A DNA stretch of 28,812 nucleotides from positions 1 to 28,812 of the forward strand of contig DIUJ01000082.1 of NCBI GenBank assembly GCA_002422315.1, in the 5' to 3' direction. The DNA is from Bacteroidetes bacterium UBA6161. Its GTDB lineage: Bacteria > Bacteroidota > Bacteroidia > NS11-12g > UBA955. Shown piece by piece: positions 1 to 7,825 of the stretch (positions are counted from its first letter, which is position 1; each line of letters opens with the position of its first letter). The notes beneath the pieces were generated by a model. It made no database searches. It saw only the letters and a list, made by a program, of their open reading frames with translations, and was not told where the DNA came from. The translations under genes and the position numbers were made by a program.

Positions 1-157
1 AACCACTCAGGATGACAATGGGGGGTATGCGAATACTATCACCAATAGATTCTCCCTTATTCGTCATTTAAGCATAAGAAAATTCTAATGCTGAATTTGG
101 GATAAAAATATCTTACTTTTTGCTTTGCTTTGCATTTCTTTGTAGCCACTAATTGCT

Positions 158-1180
158 TTGAACAAGAGATATCCTATTTTTTTAAGTTCTATACTGCTGT
201 TTATATCCTTTATAAACCTAAGTATAGGGAGCCAAGAAATTGGTTTTAAGGAGATACTTGAGATATTGCAAAACAAAAACACGAATCCTACTTGGGGTGT
301 AATCTTTTGGGAATATAGAATTCCGAAGCTTATAGCTGCAATATTGGCAGGGGCTGGGCTAGCATGTAGCGGACTTTTAATGCAAACTCTTTTTAGAAAC
401 CCTCTTGCTGGTCCTTATGTTTTAGGAATAAGTTCTGGGGCTTCCTTTGGGGTTGCTTTATTCGTATTGGCGGGTTCATCTCTCGCTGCTTTTGCTATGT
501 ATCCGCTACTGTATGCTTTAGGTGTAGGCTTTGCCGCCCTTATTGGTTCGTTTTTTATACTTTTTGCCATGTATTGGTCATCCAAAAAACTGCACTCGGG
601 GTTTTCTGTTTTGATATTAGGGTTGATTTTAGGTCAAATATTGGGAGCTTTGCAAAGCGGTCTTAGTTTCATTGCTAGTCCTGGTGCATTAAAGGAGTTT
701 GTTCTTTGGGGTATGGGTTCCTTTAGTCAGGTATCTGTTCCTTCCTTATTTTTTATGGTTGTGGTAGTGTTATTTTCACTCTGGCGTGTGTACACTCTGC
801 ACCACAAGCTCGACATCTATCTCTTAGGAGATCTTTATGCGAAGTCTATGGGATTGGACTTGCGGAAATTCCGCACCGCTACCATCTTAGCTACTGGTCT
901 CTTAAGCGGGGTAATCACCGCCTTTTGTGGTCCTATTGCTTTTATTGGCTTGGCAGTTCCTCACGTATCTAGGTTTTTAATTAAAACCCACGAACACAAG
1001 CAATTGTTCTGGGTGGTTTTGCTTTTAGGTGCAATTATAGCTGTGCTTAGCGACACCATTTCTCATGCTGGTTTAGGCAATCAGGTTATTCCTATCAATA
1101 TTTTAACTTCTATACTTGGTGGCCCTGTAGTGTTATGGGTTATCTTGTCAAAAAACACCAAAAGGTATGGAGAAATTTAA
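158..1180 (+). CDS. FecCD-family ABC transporter permease (iron-siderophore/heme/B12 import)
   Basis: Inner-membrane permease of a binding-protein-dependent importer for iron-siderophore, heme or cobalamin; the substrate cannot be told from sequence. The 340-aa length is normal for BtuC/FecCD proteins. The chain is almost entirely hydrophobic helices (about nine to ten membrane segments) and carries the family motif GPIAFIGLAVPH near residues 260-271, plus the early segment around GLLMQTLFRNPLAGPYVLG, where the family is best conserved. The start is TTG at 158: the in-frame stop at 143-145 leaves no ATG upstream, and only ATT at 152 competes. The gene overlaps the ATPase gene by 14 bp, so the two are translationally coupled. 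The periplasmic binding protein and TonB receptor expected for such a system are not in the window and may lie to the left. Family is sure; substrate unknown. Confidence 0.93.
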   Translation: MNKRYPIFLSSILLFISFINLSIGSQEIGFKEILEILQNKNTNPTWGVIFWEYRIPKLIAAILAGAGLACSGLLMQTLFRNPLAGPYVLGISSGASFGVALFVLAGSSLAAFAMYPLLYALGVGFAALIGSFFILFAMYWSSKKLHSGFSVLILGLILGQILGALQSGLSFIASPGALKEFVLWGMGSFSQVSVPSLFFMVVVVLFSLWRVYTLHHKLDIYLLGDLYAKSMGLDLRKFRTATILATGLLSGVITAFCGPIAFIGLAVPHVSRFLIKTHEHKQLFWVVLLLGAIIAVLSDTISHAGLGNQVIPINILTSILGGPVVLWVILSKNTKRYGEI

Positions 1181-1823
1181 TCTACATATACAAGACCTAA
1201 CCTGGGGTTATAATGGCAATGCCTTGCTAAGCCATGCTTTTTCTACCCAGGTTCAATTGGGTGATTTTGTTGCTTTGTTGGGAGCAAATGGCACAGGCAA
1301 ATCTACCTTGCTAAGGGTAATAGGGGCTATAGAAAAACCTCTGTCAGGCAGCATTTTTAGTTCTATTTCTTCTGGGGTACATCCTTCTGAGTGTGCTTTT
1401 GTTTTTGCCCAGAGGCCTTTAATTCCCTACCTTACAGTTGAAAAACTAGTGTATTTGGGAACAGAGAGTTTTTTAAAGCAATTAGATAAAGACCCTAGGG
1501 AAATACAGAGCATTTTGCAAAAAATGAAGATGGAAGGTTACGAAAAGCGATATGTGGATACGCTAAGCGACGGCGAATTCCAAAAGGTAATGATTGCCAG
1601 GGCATTGCTGCAAAACAAACACATATTGATACTGGATGAGCCAACCGCATTTCTGGACTACCCTTCCAAAAAAATGCTTTTTGAGTTGTTACAAAATGTT
1701 GCGAGAGAAGAACAGAAAATTATAATCATGTCTACCCACGAACCCGAGCTAGCCTATCAGTATGCAAATAAATTTTGGGAGATAGAAAAAGGGGAGTTAC
1801 AAGAGAGAAAGAAAGGGGAGTAG
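1167..1823 (+). CDS. ABC transporter ATP-binding protein (FecE/BtuD type)
   Basis: Cytoplasmic ATPase powering the permease encoded just upstream. Visible motifs are Walker A GANGTGKST (39-47), Q-loop Gln82, signature LSDGE (133-137, in place of the usual LSGGQ), Walker B with LILDEPT (154-160) and the switch His191 in STHEP. At 218 aa it is somewhat shorter than typical 250-aa FecE/HmuV proteins, mainly between the Q-loop and the signature, but no motif is lost. The ATG at 1167 lies inside the last codons of the permease gene, supporting one transcript. The gene stops 11 bp before the convergent end of rlmB, and its stop directly abuts a triple heptamer repeat. Confidence 0.93.
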   Translation: MEKFNLHIQDLTWGYNGNALLSHAFSTQVQLGDFVALLGANGTGKSTLLRVIGAIEKPLSGSIFSSISSGVHPSECAFVFAQRPLIPYLTVEKLVYLGTESFLKQLDKDPREIQSILQKMKMEGYEKRYVDTLSDGEFQKVMIARALLQNKHILILDEPTAFLDYPSKKMLFELLQNVAREEQKIIIMSTHEPELAYQYANKFWEIEKGELQERKKGE

Positions 1824-1844
1824 TTTACTATTTACTATTTACTA
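1824..1844. repeat. Three perfect tandem TTTACTA heptamers
   Basis: Three exact copies of TTTACTA fill the junction between the convergent ends of the ABC ATPase and rlmB genes. On the minus strand each reads TAGTAAA. Because seven is not a multiple of three, the copies place a TAG in each of the three minus-strand frames; rlmB uses the middle one (1835-1837) as its stop. Confidence 0.9.
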
Positions 1845-2575
1845 TGTTGTTTGCTTATTTCATAAGCTATCATGCCTGCGGCAACCGATACATTTAAGCT
1901 TTTAACTTGTCCCAACAAAGGCACTTTAACCAAGCCATCGCAAAGCTTTAGAATGGCATTGGAGATACCTGTATCTTCTGAACCCATTACCAAGGCTATA
2001 GGTCCCGTAAGGTCTTCTTGCCAAGAAATATTTTCTGCTTTTTCGCTAGCACCTATTATTTTAATGCCAGAATGTTTCATATAAAACACTGCATTTTTAA
2101 GAACAGAGGCCCTGCACACGGGTATTTTATTTAAGGCACCTGCGGAAGTTTTCATGGCGTCGTCGTTTATTCTAGCGCTTCCTCTAGCAGGTATAACCAG
2201 GGCATGAAAGCCTAGGAATTCAGCTGTTCTGGCTATGGCACCGAAATTACGAACATCGGTTACTCCGTCTAGTACAATGATTTTTGGGTCTTCCCCTTTT
2301 TCCATAATGGCTGGAATTAAATTTTCTAGATCTGCAAATTCTATGGAAGACAATTGAGCAATAGCCCCTTGGTGGTTTTTGGTATTTGCTAAGCGGTCTA
2401 TTTTTTGAACAGGAACCACAAAGCAAGGAATTTTTAGAGAACGGCTTTTTTTAATAATGTCTTTAAGGGCTTGTCCCGAAAAATCGTCTTTTACAAAAAC
2501 TTTTTCTACTTTATCAGGATTGTCTAGAGCCTCCATAACTGGATGAATGCCGTGTATAATTAGTTCGTCTTTCAA
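1835..2575 (-). CDS. rlmB: 23S rRNA (guanosine-2'-O-)-methyltransferase RlmB / TrmH-family SpoU methylase
   Basis: SpoU-class (SPOUT, knotted) S-adenosylmethionine-dependent RNA 2'-O-methyltransferase; RlmB methylates a guanosine in the peptidyl-transferase region of 23S rRNA. The N-terminal substrate-binding domain (about 1-75, opening IIHGIHPVMEAL) is followed by motif 1 NFGAIARTAEF (110-120), motif 2 MGSEDTGI (197-204) and motif 3 with SLNVSVAAG (226-234). The length of 246 aa is typical. The start codon is TTG (2575-2573); no ATG lies in frame nearby and the family begins at this point. The gene begins 2 bp after the 5'-nucleotidase stop, so it is the last gene of a three-gene minus-strand operon. 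TrmH-family members are hard to separate by eye, so the exact target is a family-level inference. Confidence 0.92.
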   Translation of the reverse strand: MKDELIIHGIHPVMEALDNPDKVEKVFVKDDFSGQALKDIIKKSRSLKIPCFVVPVQKIDRLANTKNHQGAIAQLSSIEFADLENLIPAIMEKGEDPKIIVLDGVTDVRNFGAIARTAEFLGFHALVIPARGSARINDDAMKTSAGALNKIPVCRASVLKNAVFYMKHSGIKIIGASEKAENISWQEDLTGPIALVMGSEDTGISNAILKLCDGLVKVPLLGQVKSLNVSVAAGMIAYEISKQHSK

Positions 2576-2577
2576 AA

Positions 2578-3507
2578 TTAATGTTTGTTTATTGGGTGAA
2601 GTGGAGAATCGCTTTTATAGGGTACTTTTCCTGCAGGAATATGCATAGAGGTATCTTTTAGATGCACTTCTTGGTCATCAAAAAAGATATGTGCATTGAA
2701 GGCCTTTAAGACCTTGTGTTTGGCCATACCTCCTAAAAAGAAAATAGAATCTACATTTACTTGCCATTCGCGCAGCGTTTGAATTACTCTAAAATGGGAA
2801 GGACTGCTGCGTGCTGTAACTATGGCTATTTTAAGTGGTGCTTGGTTTAAGCCTTTACCCATTTTGTGTTGTATAGTAGAAAGGGTTTTGAGTAATTTAC
2901 TGTATGGCCCTTCTTTCAATGGAATGTGTGTGTTTTCTTTTTCGTTTTGTAAAAAAGCTTCCAATCCATCTTTCTTGTATATCTGTTCGCTTTCGTCCGA
3001 AAACAAAACCGCATCTGCATCAAAAGCGATACGCACAGTGTTCTGTTCTGGATTAAATTCTTTTGGAGGGTCGTATATTAGAGCAGAAGCAGCAAAGCCT
3101 TGGTCTATAATGCTTTGTACATCTTTGTCGTCTTTACTTAAAAATAAATCCACGCAAAAGGCTTCCATAAAATTGGCCAAAGGTTCGCCACCTGCAAAAG
3201 CCGACCTAGTGATGGGAAGTCCATAATGTTCTATAGAATGCAGCACTCTTAATCCAGTTTCTGGACTATTTTTACTCATTACAATTACTTCTACCAATTG
3301 CTGCTCGCTTTGCTTGTTTAGCGCTAGCAGTGCTTCTACTAAATAAAAAGCAGTGCCTTTTTCTAAAGCTTTGGTTTCGTTTTGGGTTTGAAATTCGCGG
3401 TAAGCTTCTACCCCTTGTTCAACAAATATTTTGTTTTCCTCTTCTAGATCAAAAAGCGCTCTAGAGGAAATACCTACTACTAAAGTGTCTGAAAAATCTA
3501 CACTCAT
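2578..3507 (-). CDS. 5'-nucleotidase (cytosolic cN-I-like family)
   Basis: Predicted cytosolic 5'-nucleotidase of the family that includes eukaryotic cN-IA (Pfam 5-nucleotidase, PF06189), dephosphorylating nucleoside monophosphates. Recognisable blocks are the opening LVVGISSRALFDLEEEN, the FAGGEPLANFMEAF segment with the following DLFLSKD, AFDADAVLFSDE (a HAD-like acidic block) and the late FFLGGMAKHKVLKAF and IFFDDQ segments. At 309 aa it matches bacterial members. The ATG overlaps the stop of the upstream small membrane-protein gene as ATGA (3504-3507), and rlmB follows after 2 bp, so all three are probably co-transcribed. Why a nucleotidase and an rRNA methylase share an operon is not evident. 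Confidence 0.85.
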   Translation of the reverse strand: MSVDFSDTLVVGISSRALFDLEEENKIFVEQGVEAYREFQTQNETKALEKGTAFYLVEALLALNKQSEQQLVEVIVMSKNSPETGLRVLHSIEHYGLPITRSAFAGGEPLANFMEAFCVDLFLSKDDKDVQSIIDQGFAASALIYDPPKEFNPEQNTVRIAFDADAVLFSDESEQIYKKDGLEAFLQNEKENTHIPLKEGPYSKLLKTLSTIQHKMGKGLNQAPLKIAIVTARSSPSHFRVIQTLREWQVNVDSIFFLGGMAKHKVLKAFNAHIFFDDQEVHLKDTSMHIPAGKVPYKSDSPLHPINKH

Positions 3508-3722
3508 AAGCTAGGGTCAGATTTTTGCTCTTTAGACCTACTTAAGATTTCGGGATTCTCTTCTTTGTGTTTTTTCATTTTTTTATTAAAAGAGTTAAAC
3601 ACAAAATAAAAACCTACAAAAACTATTAGGGTAACCCCTATTTCTGAAGCAATGAGCAAATATTTAAAATTTTTGCTGTGTGGATCTGCAGAAAGAAGAA
3701 GGTGAAATATATTTTGTAGCAT
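3504..3722 (-). CDS. Small single-span membrane protein, unknown function
   Basis: A 72-aa protein I do not recognise. It has a short polar N-terminus, one clear membrane segment (about 26-45, IASEIGVTLIVFVGFYFVFN) and a highly charged Lys/Glu-rich tail. That it is a real gene is supported by the ATGA overlap with the nucleotidase start and by a perfect TAnnTTTG box just upstream of its ATG. The positive residues after the span suggest N-out/C-in topology. It is the promoter-proximal gene of the operon with the 5'-nucleotidase and rlmB. Confidence 0.7.
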   Translation of the reverse strand: MLQNIFHLLLSADPHSKNFKYLLIASEIGVTLIVFVGFYFVFNSFNKKMKKHKEENPEILSRSKEQKSDPSL

Positions 3723-3726
3723 ACTA

Positions 3727-3734
3727 CAAATGTA
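3727..3734 (-). promoter_or_regulatory. Bacteroidota -7 box TACATTTG
   Basis: Minus-strand TACATTTG matches TAnnTTTG exactly and ends only 4 bp before the ATG of the small membrane-protein gene. I found no good TTTG -33 element at the usual 19-21 bp. If used, transcription would begin at or next to the start codon. Confidence 0.5.
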
Positions 3735-3779
3735 AAGTAAAAGGATAAAAAGTGGGTACTATTTTTTGGCGAAAAACTC

Positions 3780-4748
3780 TTAGCTGCTTAAAGCTTCCAA
3801 CACCATGTTTTCGGAACCAATGTACAAAGGCACACGTTGGTGAAGTTTTTCTGGTTTTACTTCCAGAACTCTTTGAGTACCTGTAGTAGCCATTCCTCCT
3901 GCCTGTTCTGCAATAAATGCCAAAGGGCTGCATTCATAAAGGAGCCTAAGTTTGCCATTGGGTGCAGAAGCGGTAGGAGGGTAAATGAAAATTCCACCTT
4001 TTAACAGATTTCTATGGAAATCTGCTATCATTGAGCCTATGTAACGAGCAGTGTATTTTCTTTCTTTACATTTGGCTATATAGTTTGTAACATTTTCTGG
4101 AAAATCATGGTAATTGCCTTCATTCAAAGAGAAAATTTTACCATCCTTAGGTATTTGAATATTTGGATGACTTAAGCAATATTCGTGAATGGAGTCGTCT
4201 AGTGTAAATCCATTTACCCCATTCCCACTGGTATACACCAACATGGTACTTGATCCATATATTATATACCCCGCTGCAACTAAAGTTAGCCCTTGTTGTA
4301 GTACTTCTTCGGTGTTACATACTGCTTCGTTAGAAGTGCGTTTAAACAAAGAGAAAATGGTGCCAATAGAGGCATTTACATCTATGTTCGAAGAACCGTC
4401 CAAGGGGTCCATGCATACTATGTACTTAGCATCCTCTGCATTCTTACACCAATATACTTCGTCTTCTTCTTCAGAACAAATAGCATACACTTCTCTTGTT
4501 TTTTCAAGAAAAACTTTGAATGTATCGTTTGCAATTACATCCAGCTTTTTAACCTCTTCTCCTTGCACATTGGTGCTGCCGTGGTTACCAAGTATATCTA
4601 CTAAGCCCGCTTTTCTAACGTCTCTATTTACAAGCTTAGAGGCAAGCTCAAGAGCCCTAAATATGTCAGAAAAAGAACCTTTAGCATCTGGAATCTCTTG
4701 TTGGCGGTCAATAATAAATTGTCCAAGGGTAATTACTGAATTTTTCAT
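3780..4748 (-). CDS. fbp: Fructose-1,6-bisphosphatase, class 1
   Basis: Gluconeogenic enzyme hydrolysing fructose 1,6-bisphosphate to fructose 6-phosphate in the cytoplasm. The metal-binding signature DPLDGSSNID sits at 114-123; GNHGSTNVQGE (54-64), the YIGSMIADFHRNLLKGGIF block and the C-terminal CSPLAFIAEQAGG block (substrate/metal loop with Glu) are all intact. The length of 322 aa is typical of class 1. The ATG at 4748 is well placed, with a TATTTTTG box 25 bp upstream. The gene is divergent from aspartokinase. No obvious rho-independent terminator follows; the next minus-strand gene begins 57 bp downstream behind its own -7 box. Confidence 0.97.
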   Translation of the reverse strand: MKNSVITLGQFIIDRQQEIPDAKGSFSDIFRALELASKLVNRDVRKAGLVDILGNHGSTNVQGEEVKKLDVIANDTFKVFLEKTREVYAICSEEEDEVYWCKNAEDAKYIVCMDPLDGSSNIDVNASIGTIFSLFKRTSNEAVCNTEEVLQQGLTLVAAGYIIYGSSTMLVYTSGNGVNGFTLDDSIHEYCLSHPNIQIPKDGKIFSLNEGNYHDFPENVTNYIAKCKERKYTARYIGSMIADFHRNLLKGGIFIYPPTASAPNGKLRLLYECSPLAFIAEQAGGMATTGTQRVLEVKPEKLHQRVPLYIGSENMVLEALSS

Positions 4749-4758
4749 TTTTTGAATG

Positions 4759-4766
4759 TACTTTTG
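4759..4766 (+). promoter_or_regulatory. -7 box TACTTTTG for aspartokinase
   Basis: Exact TAnnTTTG match 35 bp before the aspartokinase ATG. No convincing TTTG is found 19-21 bp upstream, where the element would fall in the first codons of fbp. It is one half of a near-palindrome with the opposing fbp box. Confidence 0.5.
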
Positions 4767-4773
4767 CAGGCAG

Positions 4774-4781
4774 CAAAAATA
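4774..4781 (-). promoter_or_regulatory. -7 box TATTTTTG for fbp
   Basis: Minus-strand TATTTTTG, an exact TAnnTTTG match, ends 25 bp before the fbp ATG. It faces the aspartokinase box with 7 bp between them. Its -33 region would fall on the aspartokinase start codon, and no clear TTTG is there. Confidence 0.5.
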
Positions 4782-4801
4782 ACACAGATACTTTAACTAT
4801 T

Positions 4802-6064
4802 ATGAAAATTTTCAAATTTGGTGGCGCATCCGTAAAAGACGCAGATTCTGTAAGAAACGTAGCCCATATTTTAAATAGCTACAGCCAAGATAAACTCTTG
4901 GTTGTAATCTCTGCAATGGGCAAGTCTACCAATTTATTGGAAAGTTTAGTAAAAGAATATTTTGCAGGGAATACCCAAACTTTTAGCATCTTAAAAGAAC
5001 TCAAGGATTTTCATTATAACATAGCAAATCAGCTTTTTGACGACAAAAACTATCCTATTTTTAATGAATTAGACAATTTGTTTCTGGAGATAGAATGCAT
5101 GATAGAAAAAGAAGTGGGCAAAGATGATTTTGATTTTATTTATGACCAGATAGTAAGTTATGGTGAATTTATTTCTACCAAAATTGTAAGTGCTTACTTG
5201 CTAAGTCAGGGGATAAACAACAAATGGGTAGATGCTAGGAACTTTATATTTACAGATAGCAACTACAGAGAAGGTAGAATAAATTGGTCCGAAACAGAGA
5301 GAATAGTATCAGGAAAACTGAAGCCTTTTGCAGAAAAAAACCGGATTATTACGCAAGGGTTTATAGGAAAAGATAGGGAAAATGCAACCACCACCCTAGG
5401 TAGGGAAGGTTCTGATTACAGTGCTGCTATTTTCGCTTGGTGCTTGGATGCAGAAAGTGTAACTATATGGAAAGACGTAGCAGGCGTAATGAATGCGGAC
5501 CCAAAGAAACTGGAAAATGCTATAAAACTCAACACCCTAACTTTTGACCAAGCAATAGAACTTGCATATTATGGAGCAAGTGTAATACACCCTAAGACTA
5601 TTCAGCCCCTAAAGAGCAAGAATATACCTTTACACGTAAAATCCTTTGTTAACCCCGAAGCAGAAGGAACCGTGGTGAGCGAAAACATGGCAATGGCAAA
5701 CAATATTCCTTGCTATATTTTCAAGGAAAACCAATGTTTGCTTACCCTTAAAACCAAGGACTTTTCCTTCATTGCTGAAAATAATTTACAGGAAATATTT
5801 AGGATTTTTGCGGTAAACAAAGTGCGAATTAATGTAATGCAAAATTCTGCTATTAGTTTTAGTGCTTTATTTGATTTTGAAGACAGAAAAGTAGTCCAAT
5901 TAGAAAAAGATTTTGCCATGGCATTTGATGTAAAAATGCAAACAGGACTGCGTTTGGTAAGTATTTACAATGCAGAAGAAACTATACCTCAGGAAATTAC
6001 AAACGAAAGAAATGTTCTCTTACAACAAAAATCAGACAATATATTGCATCTGATATTGGAGTAA
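4802..6064 (+). CDS. lysC: Aspartate kinase (monofunctional)
   Basis: Phosphorylates aspartate to aspartyl-4-phosphate, the first step towards lysine, threonine, methionine and diaminopimelate. The N-terminal amino-acid-kinase fold opens with KFGGAS (5-10); the TTTLGREGSDYSAA block and the WKDVAGVMNADPK block are the usual substrate/ATP segments. The C-terminal ~120 residues form a weakly conserved regulatory part that probably holds two ACT-like units. At 420 aa it is monofunctional, with no homoserine dehydrogenase fusion. The next pathway enzyme, asd, is about 17 kb away in the same window on the other strand. The ACT region is divergent, so which amino acid inhibits it cannot be read. Confidence 0.93.
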   Translation: MKIFKFGGASVKDADSVRNVAHILNSYSQDKLLVVISAMGKSTNLLESLVKEYFAGNTQTFSILKELKDFHYNIANQLFDDKNYPIFNELDNLFLEIECMIEKEVGKDDFDFIYDQIVSYGEFISTKIVSAYLLSQGINNKWVDARNFIFTDSNYREGRINWSETERIVSGKLKPFAEKNRIITQGFIGKDRENATTTLGREGSDYSAAIFAWCLDAESVTIWKDVAGVMNADPKKLENAIKLNTLTFDQAIELAYYGASVIHPKTIQPLKSKNIPLHVKSFVNPEAEGTVVSENMAMANNIPCYIFKENQCLLTLKTKDFSFIAENNLQEIFRIFAVNKVRINVMQNSAISFSALFDFEDRKVVQLEKDFAMAFDVKMQTGLRLVSIYNAEETIPQEITNERNVLLQQKSDNILHLILE

Positions 6065-6149
6065 TTCTCCGCCATACATTTCACATAGTGTATATTCCCA
6101 TTTTTTTATCCGCAAATTTTAATTGAATTTTGGTGCCTTACAAATTGGA

Positions 6150-7823
6150 ATGCAAATCAATACTCACCTAGGCATAAAATTTGGCGTAGCGCCTCAAAAA
6201 GCTGCATGGGTTAGCGCTTTTTTGTACCTCTTGGTTTTTGTGTTGTATAGTTTTCCGCTTGTAGAAAATTTTTCTGCCGCCTTTATTTCTCCAGCACAAA
6301 ATGGAGACCCTCCTGTATTTGTTTGGAATGTTCACCAATTTAGTAGCGCCATAGAAGCACACGAGAATCCTTTTTATACCTACAGGCAAATAGCACCCGT
6401 TGGCGGTAATCTTATCATGCATTCCAACACCTTGGTTTTTTCATTGTTTAATTTAGTCATAAACCAACCCGAACTTTCTGTAAATATAGTTCTGGGCCTT
6501 AGTTTTATTTTGTCTGGTTTGGGTGCTTTTTTGTTAGCATATAGGTCTTGTGGCAACGTGTATTGGAGTTTTCTTGCAGGGTTTTTCTTTGCTTTTAGCC
6601 CATACAAAACAGCGCACTTGGTAGAACATTTCAATCTTATGCTCACCGCCACTATTCCTTTTTTTGCACTAAGTTTTTTTCAAAGTTTTGATTTTTCTCC
6701 TGGGAAATTTTGGCCCAATAAAGTTCATGCAAAATGGTTGTTATGGTCCTTTGGCTTAGGGATTATTGCTTTTTTGAGCGACTACTACACCACTTTTTTT
6801 ATGCTCTATTTGGCCATGTTTGTATGGCTATACAATGCTTTTGTGGCAGGCAAAGTTTTTCGTTTTACTTCTTTTACTTTTTGGCTAAAAACTATCGCAG
6901 TTCTTGTAATCACTCACTTTGTAGTTCGTTTACTAAGGCTTTCGCTTGACGACAACGCCGCTTTTTGGTTGGGTGGAGATTTGTTGCAATATGCCATCCC
7001 CTCTCACAATAGCGCTTGGTTTGGAAGTAAGGCATTGTGGGATATAAAAAATACTATTCAGCCTTATGCTTATAGCATAGAATACGAAATGTTCTTGGGT
7101 TGGAGCTTCCTTTTGGTTGCCATTTTTGCAGCTATTTTGTTTATACAGAAAAAAAACAAACTCGGTATTTTTTCTTTTCTTTCATTGGTTTTTGCTATGC
7201 TGTGTATACCTGCACTAAAGGTTTATGGTAAAGAAATATTTAATCTACCCACTTCGGTTTTGCATTTTGTGCCCTTCTTTAACCATGTACATGTTCCTCC
7301 TAGGTTTGTACTAATGCTTGGATTGGTTTTGCCCATTTCTGTTGCATTGCCTTTTGCATTAAACAAGGGTTTAAAGTGGCTTCCCATAGCTCTTTTTTTT
7401 GTTTTACTTATAGAGTTTCTGCCACAAAAACACAGTTTACTGCAACGACAGAATATGCCTGCTTGGGTCCCAAAAGTGAAAAACTCCAAGGCCGAGGTTC
7501 TTGTTCCTATTCCCACCGGTTTGAGAGATGGACTTAGGGGGTATGGAAGTTTTAATAGCAACCATTTGTATTATCAATTGGAACATCAGAAACCAATTGT
7601 GGGTGGATATTTAAGCAGATTGCCTTTGTCTACTTATGAAGTATATAAAACCACTCTTGGCCTAAAAGAAAATGGCTGTATAGATGAAAAGGTTGCTATG
7701 GAATTTCCCAATGCTGTATATGTAATAGACAGTGTATTTGTAAAAGAAAATGGCTGCAACTTGGATTTTTTAAAAGATAAGGAAGTATATTGGACCACGA
7801 AAGACGAAAACCCCAAACCATAA
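6150..7823 (+). CDS. Polytopic membrane protein, GT-C glycosyltransferase-like
   Basis: Multi-pass inner-membrane protein of about 557 aa with roughly ten or more hydrophobic segments and a short soluble C-terminal part. Near the N-terminus, after the first span, comes a loop with NGDPPVFVWNVHQF, then a segment with NPFYTYRQIAPVGGNLIMHSN; this resembles the first extracytoplasmic loop of GT-C lipid-linked sugar transferases, where an acidic residue is catalytic. A HVPPRF motif late in the protein also recalls that group. No named family can be assigned confidently. The start is uncertain: TTG at 6123 gives 566 aa, ATG at 6150 gives 557 aa. I prefer the ATG, which lies closer to the first hydrophobic segment. 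murQ follows after 2 bp, suggesting an operon related to the envelope or sugars. Confidence 0.75.
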   Translation: MQINTHLGIKFGVAPQKAAWVSAFLYLLVFVLYSFPLVENFSAAFISPAQNGDPPVFVWNVHQFSSAIEAHENPFYTYRQIAPVGGNLIMHSNTLVFSLFNLVINQPELSVNIVLGLSFILSGLGAFLLAYRSCGNVYWSFLAGFFFAFSPYKTAHLVEHFNLMLTATIPFFALSFFQSFDFSPGKFWPNKVHAKWLLWSFGLGIIAFLSDYYTTFFMLYLAMFVWLYNAFVAGKVFRFTSFTFWLKTIAVLVITHFVVRLLRLSLDDNAAFWLGGDLLQYAIPSHNSAWFGSKALWDIKNTIQPYAYSIEYEMFLGWSFLLVAIFAAILFIQKKNKLGIFSFLSLVFAMLCIPALKVYGKEIFNLPTSVLHFVPFFNHVHVPPRFVLMLGLVLPISVALPFALNKGLKWLPIALFFVLLIEFLPQKHSLLQRQNMPAWVPKVKNSKAEVLVPIPTGLRDGLRGYGSFNSNHLYYQLEHQKPIVGGYLSRLPLSTYEVYKTTLGLKENGCIDEKVAMEFPNAVYVIDSVFVKENGCNLDFLKDKEVYWTTKDENPKP

Positions 7824-7825
7824 AA

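Noticed and set aside
1..100. Fragment CACTCAGGATGACA at the window start as part of a dispersed palindromic repeat
   Set aside because: It resembles the tail of common dispersed repeats, but the rest is outside the window and no paired arm is visible.
6073..6092. ATACA/TGTAT hairpin after aspartokinase as terminator
   Set aside because: Five AT-rich pairs with a 10-base loop is too weak, and the following T-run is 7 bp away.
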